From Rugamonas fusca (GTDB lineage: Bacteria; Pseudomonadota; Gammaproteobacteria; Burkholderiales; Burkholderiaceae_D): 64,000 nt of DNA. Position 1 is the first letter of the stretch. The number at the start of each line of letters is the position of its first letter. The stretch covers positions 62,001 to 126,000 of the forward strand of contig NZ_JACEZS010000006.1 of the NCBI RefSeq assembly GCF_014042365.1. Reading direction: 5' to 3'. Below the pieces are notes generated by a model. That model did no database searches, was not told the origin of the DNA, and saw only the letters and a list, made by a program, of their open reading frames with translations. The position numbers were made by a program, and so were the translations under genes. This document shows, piece after piece, positions 17,391 to 28,691 of this stretch.

Positions 17391-19385
17391 ATGCCTGTTC
17401 GTAGCCCGGATTTCTCGTCGTTGGCCATGCCGGCCGTGCGGCGCAACAAGATCGTGAGCGCAGCCGATGCCGTCGGTTTGATCCGCGACGGCGACACCAT
17501 CGCCAGCGGTGGCTTTGTCGGCGTCGGCTTCGCGGAGAATATCGCGGTGGCGCTGGAGCGCCGTTTCCTGTCGCCCGACGGCGGTGGCCATCCGCGCGAC
17601 CTGACGCTGGTGTACGCGGCCGGGCAGGGCGACGGCAAGGAGCGCGGCCTCAATCACCTGGCCCACGAGGGTATGCTCAAGCGCGTGGTGGGCGGGCACT
17701 GGGGGCTGGTGCCCAAGCTGCAGCAGCTGGCTACATCCAACAAGATCGAAGCGTACAACCTGCCGCAGGGCGTGATCAGCCAGCTGTTCCGCGACACGGC
17801 CGCCGGCAAGCCCGGTCTGCTCACGCACGTAGGCCTGGGCACTTTCGTCGATCCGCGCCACGGCGGCGGCAAGATCAACGAACGCACCACGGAAGACCTG
17901 GTGGAACTGCTGGCGGTGGGCGGCAAGGAGCACTTGTTCTACAAGGCCCAGCCTATCCACGTGGGCATCATCCGCGGCACCACGGCCGACGCCAACGGCA
18001 ACGTGACCATGGAGCGCGAGGCGCTCACGCTGGAAGCGCTGGCCATCGCCATGGCGGCCCATAATTCGGGCGGGATCGTGATCGTGCAGGTGGAGCGCAT
18101 CGCGGAGCGGGGCACGCTGCCGCCGCGCGAGGTCAAGATACCCGGCATCCTGGTCGATTGCGTGGTGGTGGCCGAGAAGCCCGAGTACCACATGCAGACT
18201 TTCGCAGAACCCTACAGCGCAGCGTTCGCGGGCGAGCTGCGCGTGCCATTGGGGACGCTGGCCACCATGCCGCTGTCCGAACGCAAGATCATCGCGCGCC
18301 GTGCGCTGATGGAGCTCAAGCCCAACTACGTCGTCAACCTCGGCATTGGCATGCCCGAAGGCGTGGCGGCCGTGGCGGCCGAGGAAAAAGTGTTCGACCT
18401 GGTGACGCTGACGGCGGAGCCGGGCGTGATCGGCGGCTTGCCGGCCGGCGGCCTCAATTTTGGCGCCGCCACCAATGCCGACGCCATTATCGACCAGCCC
18501 TACCAGTTCGACTTCTACGATGGCGGCGGGCTCGATGTGGCCTTCCTCGGACTGGCCCAGGCTGACCGCCACGGCAACCTGAACGTGAGTAAATTCGGCG
18601 ACCGGCTGGCCGGCGCGGGAGGCTTCATCAACATCAGCCAGAATGCCAAGAAGGTGGTATTCGTGGGGACGTTCACGGCCGGTGCGCTGCAGGTGGCCGT
18701 GCGCGACGGGCAGTTATGCATCCTGCGCGAAGGGCAGGCGCGCAAATTTGTCGACGAGGTTGAACACCGCACCTACAGCGGGGAATACGCGCTGCGGCGC
18801 GGCCAAAGCGCGTTGTACGTGACGGAACGCTGCGTGTTCCGCTTGCAGCCGCACGGATTGGAGCTGGTCGAGATCGCGCCCGGCATCGACCTGGAGCGCG
18901 ACATCCTGGCGCACATGAGCTTCCGGCCCGCCATCAGCGCGCACCTGAAGACGATGGACGCGCGCATCTTCGGCACGCCGGCGATGGGCTGGCGCGCCGA
19001 TTTTTTGGCGCGGCCGCTGGAGGAGCGCCTTGTCTACGACCCGCAGCAGCAACTGTTCTTTGCCAATTTCGAAGGCTACGAGGTGGCCGACCGGGCTACC
19101 ATCGAAGCCATACGGGCGTTGGTGGCCCAGCGGCTGGAAGGATTGGGACGCAAGGTGCCTGCCGTGATCAACTACGACAATTTCTCGATCGCGCCGGACC
19201 TGATGGACGATTACGTGGCCATGGTGAATGGCCTGCACGAGCGCTACTACAGCAAGGTGACGCGCTTCGCCCACAGCACCTTCATGCGCGCCAGCCTGGG
19301 TCGCGCGTTCCGGCGCGCGGCGACGGAACCGTCGCTGTACGCCGATCCGGCCGAGGCGCTGGCGCGATTGCAGAAGGATGAGTAA
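17391..19385 (+). CDS. Acyl-CoA:acetate/3-ketoacid CoA-transferase (fused alpha-beta, YdiF-like)
   Basis: This 664-residue protein carries both family I CoA-transferase halves in one chain. The first begins with the glycine-rich [15 protein letters not shown] (33-47), and the second contains the likely catalytic glutamate E343 in [10 protein letters not shown], where the enzyme forms a glutamyl-CoA thioester. E. coli YdiF has about 530 residues; this protein has about 130 extra at the C-terminus, ending in an Ala-rich helix. The substrate cannot be told from sequence; propionate, acetoacetate or other short acyl groups are possible. GGAGA precedes the ATG. It is convergent with mobA-moeA, with only 9 bases between the stops. 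Confidence 0.86.
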   Translation: MPVRSPDFSSLAMPAVRRNKIVSAADAVGLIRDGDTIASGGFVGVGFAENIAVALERRFLSPDGGGHPRDLTLVYAAGQGDGKERGLNHLAHEGMLKRVVGGHWGLVPKLQQLATSNKIEAYNLPQGVISQLFRDTAAGKPGLLTHVGLGTFVDPRHGGGKINERTTEDLVELLAVGGKEHLFYKAQPIHVGIIRGTTADANGNVTMEREALTLEALAIAMAAHNSGGIVIVQVERIAERGTLPPREVKIPGILVDCVVVAEKPEYHMQTFAEPYSAAFAGELRVPLGTLATMPLSERKIIARRALMELKPNYVVNLGIGMPEGVAAVAAEEKVFDLVTLTAEPGVIGGLPAGGLNFGAATNADAIIDQPYQFDFYDGGGLDVAFLGLAQADRHGNLNVSKFGDRLAGAGGFINISQNAKKVVFVGTFTAGALQVAVRDGQLCILREGQARKFVDEVEHRTYSGEYALRRGQSALYVTERCVFRLQPHGLELVEIAPGIDLERDILAHMSFRPAISAHLKTMDARIFGTPAMGWRADFLARPLEERLVYDPQQQLFFANFEGYEVADRATIEAIRALVAQRLEGLGRKVPAVINYDNFSIAPDLMDDYVAMVNGLHERYYSKVTRFAHSTFMRASLGRAFRRAATEPSLYADPAEALARLQKDE

Positions 19386-19394
19386 CGCTGTCCG

Positions 19395-21308
19395 TTACAG
19401 CAAGCCTTCGAACGGCAGCACATCGACCATGTCGCCTTCGGCCACGTTGCCCTGCTCGTCGCGCAGCACCACCATGCAGTTGGCTTCCGACATGGAGCGC
19501 AGGATGCCGGAGCCCTGGGCGCCCGTCAGCCGCACTTGCGGCGCGCCGTCCGTGCCCGTGCTGAGCACACCGCGCTGGAATTCGCTGCGGCCGGGGCGCT
19601 TGCGGATATTCGCTTGCGCGCGCGCGCGCAGCAGCGGCAGCGGGGCGTTGGCGCCCATCATGTGCAACAGGGCCGCGCGGGCGAAGAAGTAGAACGACAC
19701 CATCACGGCCACCGGATTACCGGGCAGCCCGAACAGCCAGGCGCTGCGGCCGTTGGAATTGATCTTGCCGAAGGCGAGCGGGCGGCCGGGGCGCATGTTG
19801 AGCTTCCAGAACGCCACGTCGCCCAGGCGCGCCATCATGGCGCGCGTGTAGTCGGCCGCGCCGTCGGATACGCCGCCGGAGGTGATGATGGCGTCCGCGT
19901 TCTCGCAGCCGCTGCGCAGTGCCGCTTCCAGCGCCACCGTGTCGTCCTTGACGATGCCCATGTCGATCACGTCGCAGCCCAGGCGCTGCAGCATGCCGAA
20001 CAGCGTGTAGCGGTTGCTGTCGTAGACGCAGCCCGTGTCCAGCGTTTCGCCCACCGAGCGCAGTTCGTCGCCGGTGGAGAAGAAGGCCACGCGCAGGCGG
20101 CGTTGCACGGCCACTTCGGCCAGGCCGAGCGAGGCGATCAGGCCCAGGTCGGCCGGCCGCAGCACCTTGCCGCGCGCGATGGCGACGCCGCCTTCGGCCA
20201 GGTCCTCGCCCTTGAAACGGCGGTTGTCGCCGGCCTTCAGCACGCCGGCCGCGATGGTGACGCTGCCGTCGCCGATGGCGGCCGCCAGTTCCTGTGGCAG
20301 TACGGTGTCGCAGCCTTCGGGCATGGCGCCGCCCGTCATGATGCGCACGCACTGGCCGGGGCCGCAGGCCAGTGCCGTGGGACGGCCAGCGTAGACGATG
20401 CCGATCACTTCCAGCGTGACGCTGCCTTCCTTGGGCAGGTCGGCGCCGCGCAGCGCGTAGCCGTCCATGGCCGAATTGTCGTAGGCCGGCACGTTGATGG
20501 GCGAGATCACGTCCTGCGCCAGCACGCGGTCGAGGGCGCTGCGCAGCGCCACTTTTTCAAACGACTGGATCGGTGTGATGAAGTCGCCGATGATGCGCTG
20601 GGCGTCGCGCACGGACATGGCGTCCGGGTCGTAGGCGTCGAGGCAACTGGCGACGGCGGCCAGCGTGAGCGGCTGGCCGGGCTGGCCAGGCTGGCCATTG
20701 GCCTGGTCAAATTGTTGCAGCTCGCCCAGCGTGTTGATGTTGCGGAAGGCGGCCGCATCCTCGAACACCACTTCGGCCAGGCGCAGCGATTTGTACCAGC
20801 CTTCCAGGCGGCGCGCGCCGGTGGCCAGGTAGGCGTCCAGTTGCGGCAGCAGGCTGGCCTTGAGCAGCGCGAACACGGGATGCGGCTGGCGCTGGACGAC
20901 GCCTTGCTCGTCCGCCTCCAGCGTGACGGCGACGGCCACGTCGGCATCCTGCGATTGCAGGGCGGCCAGCAGGCGCTGGGCCAGGTCGGGCGGCAGGAAC
21001 GGTGAGTCGCAGGGGGCCGTCAGCAGCAGTTCCGTGCCACAGTGGCGCAAGCCTGTCTGCAGGCCGGCCAGCGGGCCTTCGAAGCCACCGAGCTCGTCGC
21101 CCAGCACGGGGCAGCCATATTCCGCATACTGGGGCAGGTTGCGGTTGGCGTTGATGGCCACGCTGGCCACCTGGGGCGCCAGCCGCTGCAGCACGTGGGC
21201 CACCAGCGTCGTGCCCCGGAATGGCTGCAGGCCCTTGTCCACGCGGCCCATGCGGGTGCCGCGGCCACCGGCCAGTATCAGGCCACTTACCTTGCTGTTT
21301 GCAGACAA
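19395..21308 (-). CDS. Fused MobA-MoeA molybdenum cofactor protein
   Basis: This is one uninterrupted frame of about 637 residues with two domains. Residues 1-198 are MobA (guanylyltransferase; nucleotide motif LAGGRGTRMG, then TAPCDSPFLPPDL). Residues about 220-637 are MoeA (molybdenum insertase; VPAYDNSAMDGYAL and TGGAMPEGCDTVLPQE). The linker contains three GQP triplets. MobA adds GMP to the cofactor that MoeA completes, so fusion joins consecutive steps. I chose a TTG start at 21308, one base after the moaA stop, because GGGGGG lies just upstream; longer starts would run far into moaA. These two genes are normally separate, so the fusion should be confirmed. Confidence 0.87.
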   Translation of the reverse strand: MSANSKVSGLILAGGRGTRMGRVDKGLQPFRGTTLVAHVLQRLAPQVASVAINANRNLPQYAEYGCPVLGDELGGFEGPLAGLQTGLRHCGTELLLTAPCDSPFLPPDLAQRLLAALQSQDADVAVAVTLEADEQGVVQRQPHPVFALLKASLLPQLDAYLATGARRLEGWYKSLRLAEVVFEDAAAFRNINTLGELQQFDQANGQPGQPGQPLTLAAVASCLDAYDPDAMSVRDAQRIIGDFITPIQSFEKVALRSALDRVLAQDVISPINVPAYDNSAMDGYALRGADLPKEGSVTLEVIGIVYAGRPTALACGPGQCVRIMTGGAMPEGCDTVLPQELAAAIGDGSVTIAAGVLKAGDNRRFKGEDLAEGGVAIARGKVLRPADLGLIASLGLAEVAVQRRLRVAFFSTGDELRSVGETLDTGCVYDSNRYTLFGMLQRLGCDVIDMGIVKDDTVALEAALRSGCENADAIITSGGVSDGAADYTRAMMARLGDVAFWKLNMRPGRPLAFGKINSNGRSAWLFGLPGNPVAVMVSFYFFARAALLHMMGANAPLPLLRARAQANIRKRPGRSEFQRGVLSTGTDGAPQVRLTGAQGSGILRSMSEANCMVVLRDEQGNVAEGDMVDVLPFEGLL

Positions 21309-21309
21309 A

Positions 21310-22419
21310 CTACCCCCCGATATAAGACATTTCAACTTTCTTGGCCCGCTCGACCAGTCCGCTGGTGTGCTGGGTGCGCGTTTCCGAATAACGGTCGCCG
21401 CGCGCGCGCCACAGCAGCGCGATGGCGCCGGCGATGTCGTCGTCGCTGTGGCCACCGCGCAGCAGGGCGCGCAAGTCGTGGCCGTGGCTGGCGAACAAGC
21501 AAGTATACAGCTTGCCTTCGGTGGACAGACGGGCCCGCGTGCAATCGCGACAAAATGCCTGGCTCACGCTGGAGATCAGGCCGATCTCGCCGCCGCCATC
21601 GGCATAGCGCCAGCGGGCGGCCGTTTCGCCCGTGTAGTTGGCGTCGGCCGCTACCAGCGGCAGTTCGGCGTGGATGCGGCGCTGCACTTCGGCCGAGGGG
21701 ATCACTTCATCGAGGTTCCAGCCATTGGAGGCGCCCACGTCCATGTATTCGATGAAGCGCAGGATATAGGGCGTGTCCTTGAAATGGCGCGCCATGGGCA
21801 GGATCTGGCTGTCGTTCATGCCGCCCTTGACCACCATGTTGACCTTGATCGGGCCGAGGCCCACCTGGTGCGCCACGTCCATGCCCTTGAGCACGTCCTC
21901 GACGGCGAAATCGACGTCGTTCATGCGCTTGAAGATGGCGTCGTCGAGCGCGTCCAGCGAGACGGTGACGCGTTGCAGGCCGGCATCCTTGAGCGACTGG
22001 GCCTTTTTGGCCAGCAAGGAGCCGTTGGTGGTCAGCGTCAAGTCCAGCGGCCGGCCGCTGGCCGTCTTGATTTCGCTGAGCATGCCAACCAGCCGTTCCA
22101 CATTCTTGCGCAGCAGCGGTTCGCCGCCCGTCAGGCGGATTTTCTCGACCCCGTGCGCCACGAACAGGCGGGCGACGCGGGTGATTTCCTCGAACGACAG
22201 CAGCGAACTGTGCGGCAGGTAGCTGTAGTTCTGGTCGAACACGGCCTTGGGCATGCAGTACACGCAGCGGAAATTGCAGCGGTCGGTGACGGAGATGCGC
22301 AGGTCGTGCAGGGGACGGGCGAGCTGGTCCGTTACGCGGCCGGTGGGCGCTTCCGGCACGGCGGGGATGGCCGGCAAACGCTGGCGCTGGTCCGCCACGA
22401 AGATGATTTTTTCAGTCAT
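21310..22419 (-). CDS. moaA: GTP 3',8-cyclase MoaA
   Basis: This 369-residue radical SAM enzyme converts GTP to the cyclic intermediate that starts molybdenum cofactor synthesis. The N-terminal cluster motif is C48-x3-C52-x2-C55 (CNFRCVYC); the C-terminal cluster lies in [11 protein letters not shown] with a later Cys; the chain ends in the catalytically needed GG. I chose the ATG at 22419, which gives the normal N-terminus; upstream in-frame codons would overlap the chrA end. It lies 55 bases after chrA and one base before the mobA-moeA fusion, so cofactor synthesis is grouped in one operon. Confidence 0.95.
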   Translation of the reverse strand: MTEKIIFVADQRQRLPAIPAVPEAPTGRVTDQLARPLHDLRISVTDRCNFRCVYCMPKAVFDQNYSYLPHSSLLSFEEITRVARLFVAHGVEKIRLTGGEPLLRKNVERLVGMLSEIKTASGRPLDLTLTTNGSLLAKKAQSLKDAGLQRVTVSLDALDDAIFKRMNDVDFAVEDVLKGMDVAHQVGLGPIKVNMVVKGGMNDSQILPMARHFKDTPYILRFIEYMDVGASNGWNLDEVIPSAEVQRRIHAELPLVAADANYTGETAARWRYADGGGEIGLISSVSQAFCRDCTRARLSTEGKLYTCLFASHGHDLRALLRGGHSDDDIAGAIALLWRARGDRYSETRTQHTSGLVERAKKVEMSYIGG

Positions 22420-22474
22420 GGATGAATACAAGTTACTACCGGGCACAGCGCGAACACGCGCATCAGGAGGTGCG

Positions 22475-23812
22475 CTAACCGAGATACGATAGCACGAGGC
22501 CGGCGATCGCACAGGCCAGTATCAGCTTGATCGTGCCCACCTGGTAGCGCAGCAGGGCAATACTGGCCATGCCGCCCAGCAATACTGCGCGCAGGTCGAG
22601 GTGGGGCGTGGGCGTTTCTTGCCAGAAGACATGCATGCCGAAAAACACGGCCAGGCTGACGATCACGCCCACCACGGCGGCGGAAATGGCCGTCAGCGGC
22701 GCCGTCATGCGGATGTTGTCGCGCGTGGCCTCCACCAGCGGGCCGCCGGCCAGGATGAACAGGAACGACGGCAGGAACGTGAAGAAGGTGGCCACGGTGG
22801 CGCCTGCCGCGCCGCCCGCCAGCAGGCTGGCGCCGAACACGGCCTGACTCCACGCGCCCACGAAACCGACGAAGGCGACCACCATGATCAGCGGGCCCGG
22901 TGTCGTCTCGCCCAGCGCCAGCCCGTCGATCATTTGCGCCGGCAGCAGCCAGTGGTAATGGGACACGGCGCCTTGGTAGACGTACGGCAACACGGCGTAG
23001 GCGCCGCCAAAGGTCAGCATGGCGGCCTTGGTGAAGAACCAGCCCATTTGCGCCAGTGGCTGGCGCACGCCGGTGGCCAGGGCCAGGGCCAACCATGCCA
23101 GGATGCCCAAGGTGCAGCCCAGTACGGCCACGCGGACCAGGCCGGGCCAGGAAAAGCGGGCGTGATCGGGCGTGGGGGTGTCATCGTCGATCAGGGCCGG
23201 GCCGTAGGAGGCTGCCTGACCGGGATGGCCACCGCCAATTTGAAACAGGGCGGGCCAGTAGCGGCCACCCAGCAGGCCGACCAGGGCGGCAGCGGCGACG
23301 ATGAGCGGAAAAGGAAGGTGAAAGACGGTGATGGCGACAAACGCGGCGGCGGCCAGCGTGATCAGTGCGCCATTCTTCAGCGCCCGTTTGCCGATGCGCC
23401 AGGCGGCAGCGAGCACGATGGCGACCACGGCCGGCTTGATGCCATACAGCACCGCCGCGACCGCCGGCACGCTGCCATAGGCTATGTAGATCCATGACAA
23501 AGTGATCAGGAAGGCCAGCGATGGCAGCACGAACAGGACGCCGGCGATGATGCCGCCACGGGTCTTGTGGAGCAGCCAGCCGATGTAGATGGCCAGCTGG
23601 GTCGCCTCCGGGCCGGGCAGCAGCATGCAGTAATTGAGCGCGTGCAGGAAGCGTTGCTCGGAGATCCAGCGCCGCCGCTCCACGAGCTCCGCATGCATCA
23701 TGGCGATCTGGCCGGCCGGGCCGCCAAAACTGATGAAGCCGAGCTTGAGCCAGTACCAGAACGCGGTGCGCAGGCTCACGGGGGCGGGGCGGTTCAGGTC
23801 AGGCAAGTTCAT
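22475..23812 (-). CDS. chrA: Chromate transporter ChrA
   Basis: This 445-residue inner-membrane protein has the two homologous halves of long-chain CHR transporters. Each begins with the aromatic and glycine-rich pattern seen at [19 protein letters not shown] (N-half) and [20 protein letters not shown] (C-half), and each contains the LPGPEATQ or ETTPGPLIM motif. About ten membrane segments are expected. ChrA exports chromate using the proton gradient; related proteins may handle sulfate. I chose the start at 23812 because a longer version would run through the rne terminator hairpin. It precedes moaA on the same strand. Confidence 0.9.
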   Translation of the reverse strand: MNLPDLNRPAPVSLRTAFWYWLKLGFISFGGPAGQIAMMHAELVERRRWISEQRFLHALNYCMLLPGPEATQLAIYIGWLLHKTRGGIIAGVLFVLPSLAFLITLSWIYIAYGSVPAVAAVLYGIKPAVVAIVLAAAWRIGKRALKNGALITLAAAAFVAITVFHLPFPLIVAAAALVGLLGGRYWPALFQIGGGHPGQAASYGPALIDDDTPTPDHARFSWPGLVRVAVLGCTLGILAWLALALATGVRQPLAQMGWFFTKAAMLTFGGAYAVLPYVYQGAVSHYHWLLPAQMIDGLALGETTPGPLIMVVAFVGFVGAWSQAVFGASLLAGGAAGATVATFFTFLPSFLFILAGGPLVEATRDNIRMTAPLTAISAAVVGVIVSLAVFFGMHVFWQETPTPHLDLRAVLLGGMASIALLRYQVGTIKLILACAIAGLVLSYLG

Positions 23813-23891
23813 CGGAGCAGGGCGTATGGTTGGCAGGAAATCAATGTGACCCTCAGTCTGCCTGTAATTGGCCAGCTTGGGAAGGGCGAAA

Positions 23892-23920
23892 AAAAGGGAA
23901 GCACGCGGCTTCCCTTTTCG
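23892..23920 (-). terminator. Rho-independent terminator of rne
   Basis: On the minus strand, AAGGGAAGC pairs with GCTTCCCTT around a 5-base loop and is followed directly by a run of T. It lies about 45 bases beyond the rne stop and before chrA, so it should end rne transcription and separate it from the chrA-moaA operon. Confidence 0.85.
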
Positions 23921-23965
23921 CATGGAGCCGGCGGGGCACGCCCCGCGCGGCTCACTTCGCTTGCA

Positions 23966-26953
23966 TCAGCGGCGGGTGTCGATTTGCACCAGCGGCTCGT
24001 CCACTTGCGGTGGCAGCGGCTTGCGCTCGCGTGGCACGCGCACGGGGGCCACCACCTTGGCGGCGGCTTCCTGGGCGGCGCGCAGCTTGGCCGGGTCCGT
24101 CGCTGCCAGGGTCAGACCGGCGGAGCCGAGCACGGCTTGCAGATCGATAGGCGCGGCGGGGGCAGCGGCCACAGGGGCAGGGGCGGCGACCGGGGCGGCG
24201 GGGGCGACAGGCGCGGCAACCACGGCTTCGGCGGCTGGGGCGGCGACGATGGCTTCGGCCGGCGCGGCCGGTGCCACTGCCGCAGGCGCCGTCACTTCGA
24301 CCGCGGTGGCGGCAGCCACTTCGGCCACGTCGGCGGCGACGGGCGCGGCAGCCTCGGCCTCGACCTCGACAGCGACGGCGGCTTCCACCACGGCGGCCGG
24401 TGCGGCAGCTGCCGGAACCACTTCAGCCACTGGCGCGGCGGCCGGTGCGGCTTCGACCACAGGCGTGGCTTGCGCCACTGGTGCTGCGGTTTCCACCACG
24501 GCTGCCTCTGGCGCTGCCGGCTCGGCTGCAGCCGGTGCGGCGGCTTGCACGGCAGGCGCGGTGTCTGCCACTGGCGCTGCGGTGGTGGCCGCCTCAGCGG
24601 TCACTTCCGGTGCCACGGTGAAGGTGACGACAGGTGCCTCACCTTCATTGGCGCCCGCTTCCATGCCTTCGCCCGCTTCGCGTTCGCGGCGGTTGCGGTT
24701 GCGGCCGCCACGACGGCGGCGGCGGCGCGGCTCTTCGCCTTCCACCGCGTCCACTTCCTCACCTTCGGGACCGGTCTGCGGTGCCGTTTTCAGGATGGCC
24801 GTCGCTTCCACGACGGGGCCGGTGCCCGCTGCCACAGGGGCGGCGGCGGCCGTCAGCGCCAATTCCTCGGCTTTCGCTTCCGTTACCTGTGGCTTCTCGC
24901 CGCGTGGCTCACGCGGTGGACGCGGTGGACGCTCGGCGCGCTCGCCACGTTCGCCGCGCTCGCGCTGGCCTTCGGCAGCCTGGTTTTCGCGTGGCTCACG
25001 GCCTTCGCGCGGTGGACGTGGTGGACGGGCCGGGCGGCCGTTGTCGGTTGCCTTGGCGCCTTCCTCCTGGCCAGGACGGGCGCCTGGTTCGCGCTCGTCG
25101 CGCTCGCGGGCGCCGGGCTTGCCGTTACGGCTGCGGCCGCGCGGGCCACGGGCGTTGCGCTCGCCGCGGTCGGTCGGCACGGGCTTGACGACGATGGTCG
25201 GGGCCACGGGCATGACGGGGGCTGCGGGCTTGGCGCGGAAGAAGCTCAACAGTTTCTCGAAGAAACCGGGTTCGGCCACGGGCTGGGCTGGCGCGGCGGC
25301 CTTTACCGGCTCGGCCGGCTTGGCGGTGCGCTCGACCATCGGCGCTGGTTGCTCCGGAGTGATGGTCTTGACCACGGCTTCCTGGCGGGGCTTGGCTTCT
25401 TCCTTCTGGCGCTTGCTGTAGGCCATGTCGGTTTCAGCCTGCTCGGCCAGCGTGTAGCTGGCCTGGCTGTCTTCCAGGCGCGGGTCGTCGTGCTTGATGC
25501 GCTCGAGCTTGTAGTGCGGGGTGTCGAGGTGCTTGTTGGGGATCAGGATCACGGCGATGCGGTGACGGTTCTCGATCTTCAGCACTTCGCCGCGCTTTTC
25601 GTTGAGCAGGAAGGCTGCCACGTCCACCGGCACTTGCACGTGGATGGTGGCCGAGTTTTCCTTCATGGCCTCTTCCTGGATGATGCGCAGCACTTGCAGG
25701 GCCGACGATTCCGTATCGCGGATGTGGCCGGTACCGGAGCAGCGCGGGCACGTCACGTGCGAGCCTTCCGACAGCGAAGGGCGCAGGCGCTGGCGCGACA
25801 GTTCCATCAGGCCGAAGCGCGAGATCTTGCCCATCTGCACGCGTGCACGGTCGTGGTGCAGCGCGTCCTTCAGGCGCTGTTCCACTTCGCGCTGGTTCTT
25901 GGCCACTTCCATGTCGATGAAGTCGATCACGATCAGGCCGCCCAGGTCGCGCAGGCGCAACTGGCGCGCCACTTCCTCGGCCGCTTCGCAGTTGGTGTTG
26001 AAGGCCGTCGTCTCGATGTCGGAGCCGCGGGTGGCGCGCGCCGAGTTGACGTCCACCGACACCAGCGCTTCCGTGTGGTCGATCACGATGGCGCCGCCCG
26101 AGGGCAGCGGCACGGTGCGCGAGTAGGCCGTCTCGATCTGGTGTTCGATCTGGAAGCGCGAGAACAGGGGCACGTCGTCGCTGTAGCGTTTCACGCGGTG
26201 CACCATGTCGGGCATCACGTGGCTCATGAACTGGTGGGCTTGCTCGTAGATCTCGTCGGTGTCGATCAGGATTTCACCGATGTCGGGCTGGAAGTAATCG
26301 CGGATGGCGCGGATCACCAGCGACGATTCCTGGTAGATCAGGAACGCGCCCGAGGCCGACTTGCCGGCCCCTTCGATGGCGCGCCACAGTTGCATCAGGT
26401 AATTCAAGTCCCACTGCAGCTCTTCCACGTTGCGGCCGATGCCGGCCGTGCGGGCGATCACGGACATGCCTGGCGGCAAGTCCAGCTTGTCCATGGTTTC
26501 GCGCAGTTCCTGGCGTTCCTCGCCTTCGACGCGGCGCGACACGCCGCCGCCGCGCGGGTTGTTGGGCATCAACACCAGGTAGCGGCCGGCCAGCGACACG
26601 AACGAGGTCAGGGCCGCGCCCTTGTTGCCGCGCTCTTCCTTCTCGACCTGCACCATGATTTCCTGGCCTTCGCGCAGGGCTTCCTTGACGGAAGCGTTGC
26701 GCACGTCCACCCCTTCGCGGAAGTAGGTACGGGCCACTTCCTTGAACGGCAGGAAACCGTGGCGGTCTTCGCCGTAGCTGACGAAGCACGCTTCCAGCGA
26801 CGGTTCGATGCGGGTGATCACGCCTTTGTAGATGTTGGACTTGCGTTGCTCACGTCCGGCCGTCTCGATGTCGATGTCGATCAGTTTCTGACCGTCAACG
26901 ATGGCGACACGCAGCTCCTCTTGTTGCGTAGCATTAAACAACATGCGTTTCAT
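23966..26953 (-). CDS. rne: Ribonuclease E
   Basis: This 995-residue endoribonuclease starts RNA decay and matures rRNA and tRNA. The catalytic half (about 1-510) has an S1 RNA-binding domain (about 38-120), the metal-binding aspartates D301 and D344 ([15 protein letters not shown]) and the zinc-link cysteines C402 and C405 (CPRCSGTG). The C-terminal half (about 530-995) is low-complexity, rich in Arg/Pro and then Ala/Glu/Val, as expected for a degradosome scaffold. The ATG at 26953 follows GGAG at good spacing and gives the classic [10 protein letters not shown] start. It is divergent from rluC, as in E. coli, with a 670-base region between. It ends at a strong terminator. Confidence 0.96.
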   Translation of the reverse strand: MKRMLFNATQQEELRVAIVDGQKLIDIDIETAGREQRKSNIYKGVITRIEPSLEACFVSYGEDRHGFLPFKEVARTYFREGVDVRNASVKEALREGQEIMVQVEKEERGNKGAALTSFVSLAGRYLVLMPNNPRGGGVSRRVEGEERQELRETMDKLDLPPGMSVIARTAGIGRNVEELQWDLNYLMQLWRAIEGAGKSASGAFLIYQESSLVIRAIRDYFQPDIGEILIDTDEIYEQAHQFMSHVMPDMVHRVKRYSDDVPLFSRFQIEHQIETAYSRTVPLPSGGAIVIDHTEALVSVDVNSARATRGSDIETTAFNTNCEAAEEVARQLRLRDLGGLIVIDFIDMEVAKNQREVEQRLKDALHHDRARVQMGKISRFGLMELSRQRLRPSLSEGSHVTCPRCSGTGHIRDTESSALQVLRIIQEEAMKENSATIHVQVPVDVAAFLLNEKRGEVLKIENRHRIAVILIPNKHLDTPHYKLERIKHDDPRLEDSQASYTLAEQAETDMAYSKRQKEEAKPRQEAVVKTITPEQPAPMVERTAKPAEPVKAAAPAQPVAEPGFFEKLLSFFRAKPAAPVMPVAPTIVVKPVPTDRGERNARGPRGRSRNGKPGARERDEREPGARPGQEEGAKATDNGRPARPPRPPREGREPRENQAAEGQRERGERGERAERPPRPPREPRGEKPQVTEAKAEELALTAAAAPVAAGTGPVVEATAILKTAPQTGPEGEEVDAVEGEEPRRRRRRGGRNRNRREREAGEGMEAGANEGEAPVVTFTVAPEVTAEAATTAAPVADTAPAVQAAAPAAAEPAAPEAAVVETAAPVAQATPVVEAAPAAAPVAEVVPAAAAPAAVVEAAVAVEVEAEAAAPVAADVAEVAAATAVEVTAPAAVAPAAPAEAIVAAPAAEAVVAAPVAPAAPVAAPAPVAAAPAAPIDLQAVLGSAGLTLAATDPAKLRAAQEAAAKVVAPVRVPRERKPLPPQVDEPLVQIDTRR

Positions 26954-27623
26954 TTTTATTAACTCCGCGACCCTATGGGCCATCTCAATGCTGTTCCGTG
27001 GAACAGCGAAGCTACAGGGATATACGCGAGAATTAACATGGTTGCGGTGGGTATGCCCTGGGGGGCGGCGCAGCAACGTGGGTTGCGGCCGCCACTGGGC
27101 GCATGAAGTCGATCGACATGCCGAGTACCCGCGTCACCTGCGATTCTTCCATGCGGCCCGCGTGGGCGGGGGGCAGAGAACGCAGGCGGTGGGCAGCGTC
27201 GATGAGCCAGATCCTGGCCTTGCTTACATGACAAGTACTACAACTTCATTAGGCTTGTGTCAGCCTTCCGTCATTAGCTTGCTACTAAGCATGGGGTCTG
27301 GCGAAAACGGCAAGCGTTATCAACTTCATTAACCAGCGAGCATAACTCTTGATCATGCTTGCCGGCGTTATCCTTACTATCCAACCATCCTAATTCAGCA
27401 CTCTTGCGCGCCATCCGATTACAACGACGGTGCAACCTTGATCCGCGCAGGGGTGGTGCATATACATTTTTTCCTCTGAATTTGCAATTTGGCGAGGCCA
27501 GTGGAGACGCCCCTGTGTAAAATGTGCTTTTATTTCTTACACTTGCAGCAGCTAGAACCGCCGCTAAATGATTATATATTCAAAATGAAGGACTTAGAGA
27601 GATTTTCTGGGAAGACAGAGCAA
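26954..27623. other. Divergent rne-rluC intergenic region
   Basis: These 670 bases hold no convincing gene. By analogy with E. coli, the part next to rne is probably a long leader through which RNase E controls its own message; I see GC-rich self-complementary patches near 27120-27190 but cannot assign a defined fold. The segment 27230-27600 is AT-richer and likely holds both promoters. No clear -35/-10 pair was assigned. Confidence 0.5.
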
Positions 27624-28616
27624 ATGAAGATGCAAAACGATGTTGTTCCCCCTTCAACACAGGTTCCGCCGCAAGCACAATTCGTCACAATCACTGAAGA
27701 AGAGGCCGGTCAGCGCATCGATAACTACCTGTTGCGTGTATGCAAAGGCGTGCCGAAAAGCCATATCTATCGCATCCTGCGCTCCGGGGAAGTGCGGGTC
27801 AACAAGGGCCGCATCGATCAATTGTACCGATTGGTACAGGGTGATATCGTGCGCATCCCGCCGGTGCGGGTGGCCGACAAGGCCGACACCAGTGTGGTGC
27901 CGGCCGCCGAGTTCGACATCATCTACGAAGACAGCCAGTTGCTGGTGATCGACAAGCCGGCCGGCGTGGCCGTGCATGGCGGCTCGGGCGTGTCGTTCGG
28001 CGTGATCGAGCAGTTGCGGGCCGCCCGTCCGCAAGCGAAATTCCTGGAGCTGGTGCACCGGCTGGACCGCGACACGTCCGGCTTGTTGTTGCTGGCCAAG
28101 AAACGTTCGGCCTTGACCAACCTGCACGAGCAAATGCGCGAAGGCCACACGGACAAACGTTACCTGACCCTGGTGGCCGGTGACTGGAAGAACGCGCGCC
28201 AGCACGTGAAGTTGCCATTGCATAAGTACACGACGGCCGAAGGCGAACGCCGGGTGGCCGTGCAGGCCGACGGCTTGCCGTCGCACACGGTGTTCACCTT
28301 GTTGCGTAAATTCAAGGATTTCGCGCTGCTGGAGGCCGAGCTGAAAACGGGGCGTACCCACCAGATCCGCGTTCATCTGGCATCGTCGGGCTTCGCGATT
28401 GCAGGTGACGATAAGTACGGCGATTTCGCGCTCAACCGCGCCTTGCTGAAAGCCGACGCCACGCGCGGCGCACTCAAGCGCATGTTCCTGCACGCCCATC
28501 AGATCACGTTTACCCATCCAGAAACTGGCAAATTGTTAACATTAAATGCGCCATTGGCCGCCGAATGCGAGCGTTTCTTGTTAAGCTTGGGTAAACCGCT
28601 TAACGCATCAACCTAA
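27624..28616 (+). CDS. rluC: 23S rRNA pseudouridine synthase RluC
   Basis: This protein of about 330 residues has an N-terminal S4 RNA-binding domain (about 25-85; QRIDNYLLRVCKGVPKSHIYRILRSG region) and an RluA-type catalytic domain with the active-site aspartate in HRLDRDTSGLLL. RluC modifies uridines 955, 2504 and 2580 of 23S rRNA in E. coli. Placement divergent from rne is conserved in many proteobacteria and supports the RluC assignment. The start is uncertain among ATGs at 27585, 27624 and 27630; GGGAAGA lies upstream of 27624. A HAD phosphatase gene follows. Confidence 0.9.
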   Translation: MKMQNDVVPPSTQVPPQAQFVTITEEEAGQRIDNYLLRVCKGVPKSHIYRILRSGEVRVNKGRIDQLYRLVQGDIVRIPPVRVADKADTSVVPAAEFDIIYEDSQLLVIDKPAGVAVHGGSGVSFGVIEQLRAARPQAKFLELVHRLDRDTSGLLLLAKKRSALTNLHEQMREGHTDKRYLTLVAGDWKNARQHVKLPLHKYTTAEGERRVAVQADGLPSHTVFTLLRKFKDFALLEAELKTGRTHQIRVHLASSGFAIAGDDKYGDFALNRALLKADATRGALKRMFLHAHQITFTHPETGKLLTLNAPLAAECERFLLSLGKPLNAST

Positions 28617-28691
28617 TATAAAGTCGGGCACGGCCATCCGCCGCCGCCGGGCATGGAATCAAGGAGCCGGCAGCGACCGCCGCCGGGAGAC

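Noticed and set aside
19382..19398. Shared terminator between the CoA-transferase and mobA-moeA stops
   Set aside because: The GTAACG/CGTTAC stem is only six bases, contains both stop codons and has no T run.
22475..23923. Longer chrA start at 23923
   Set aside because: The extra 37 residues would be read from the rne terminator hairpin, and the conserved ChrA sequence begins near 23812.
23567..26962. 1131-residue plus-strand frame opposite rne
   Set aside because: rne is unambiguous on the minus strand; the opposite frame is low-complexity His/Gly/Arg sequence caused by codon composition.
26959..27234. 91-residue minus-strand frame upstream of rne
   Set aside because: Composition is Arg/Pro-rich with no ribosome site or family pattern; it overlaps the likely rne leader.
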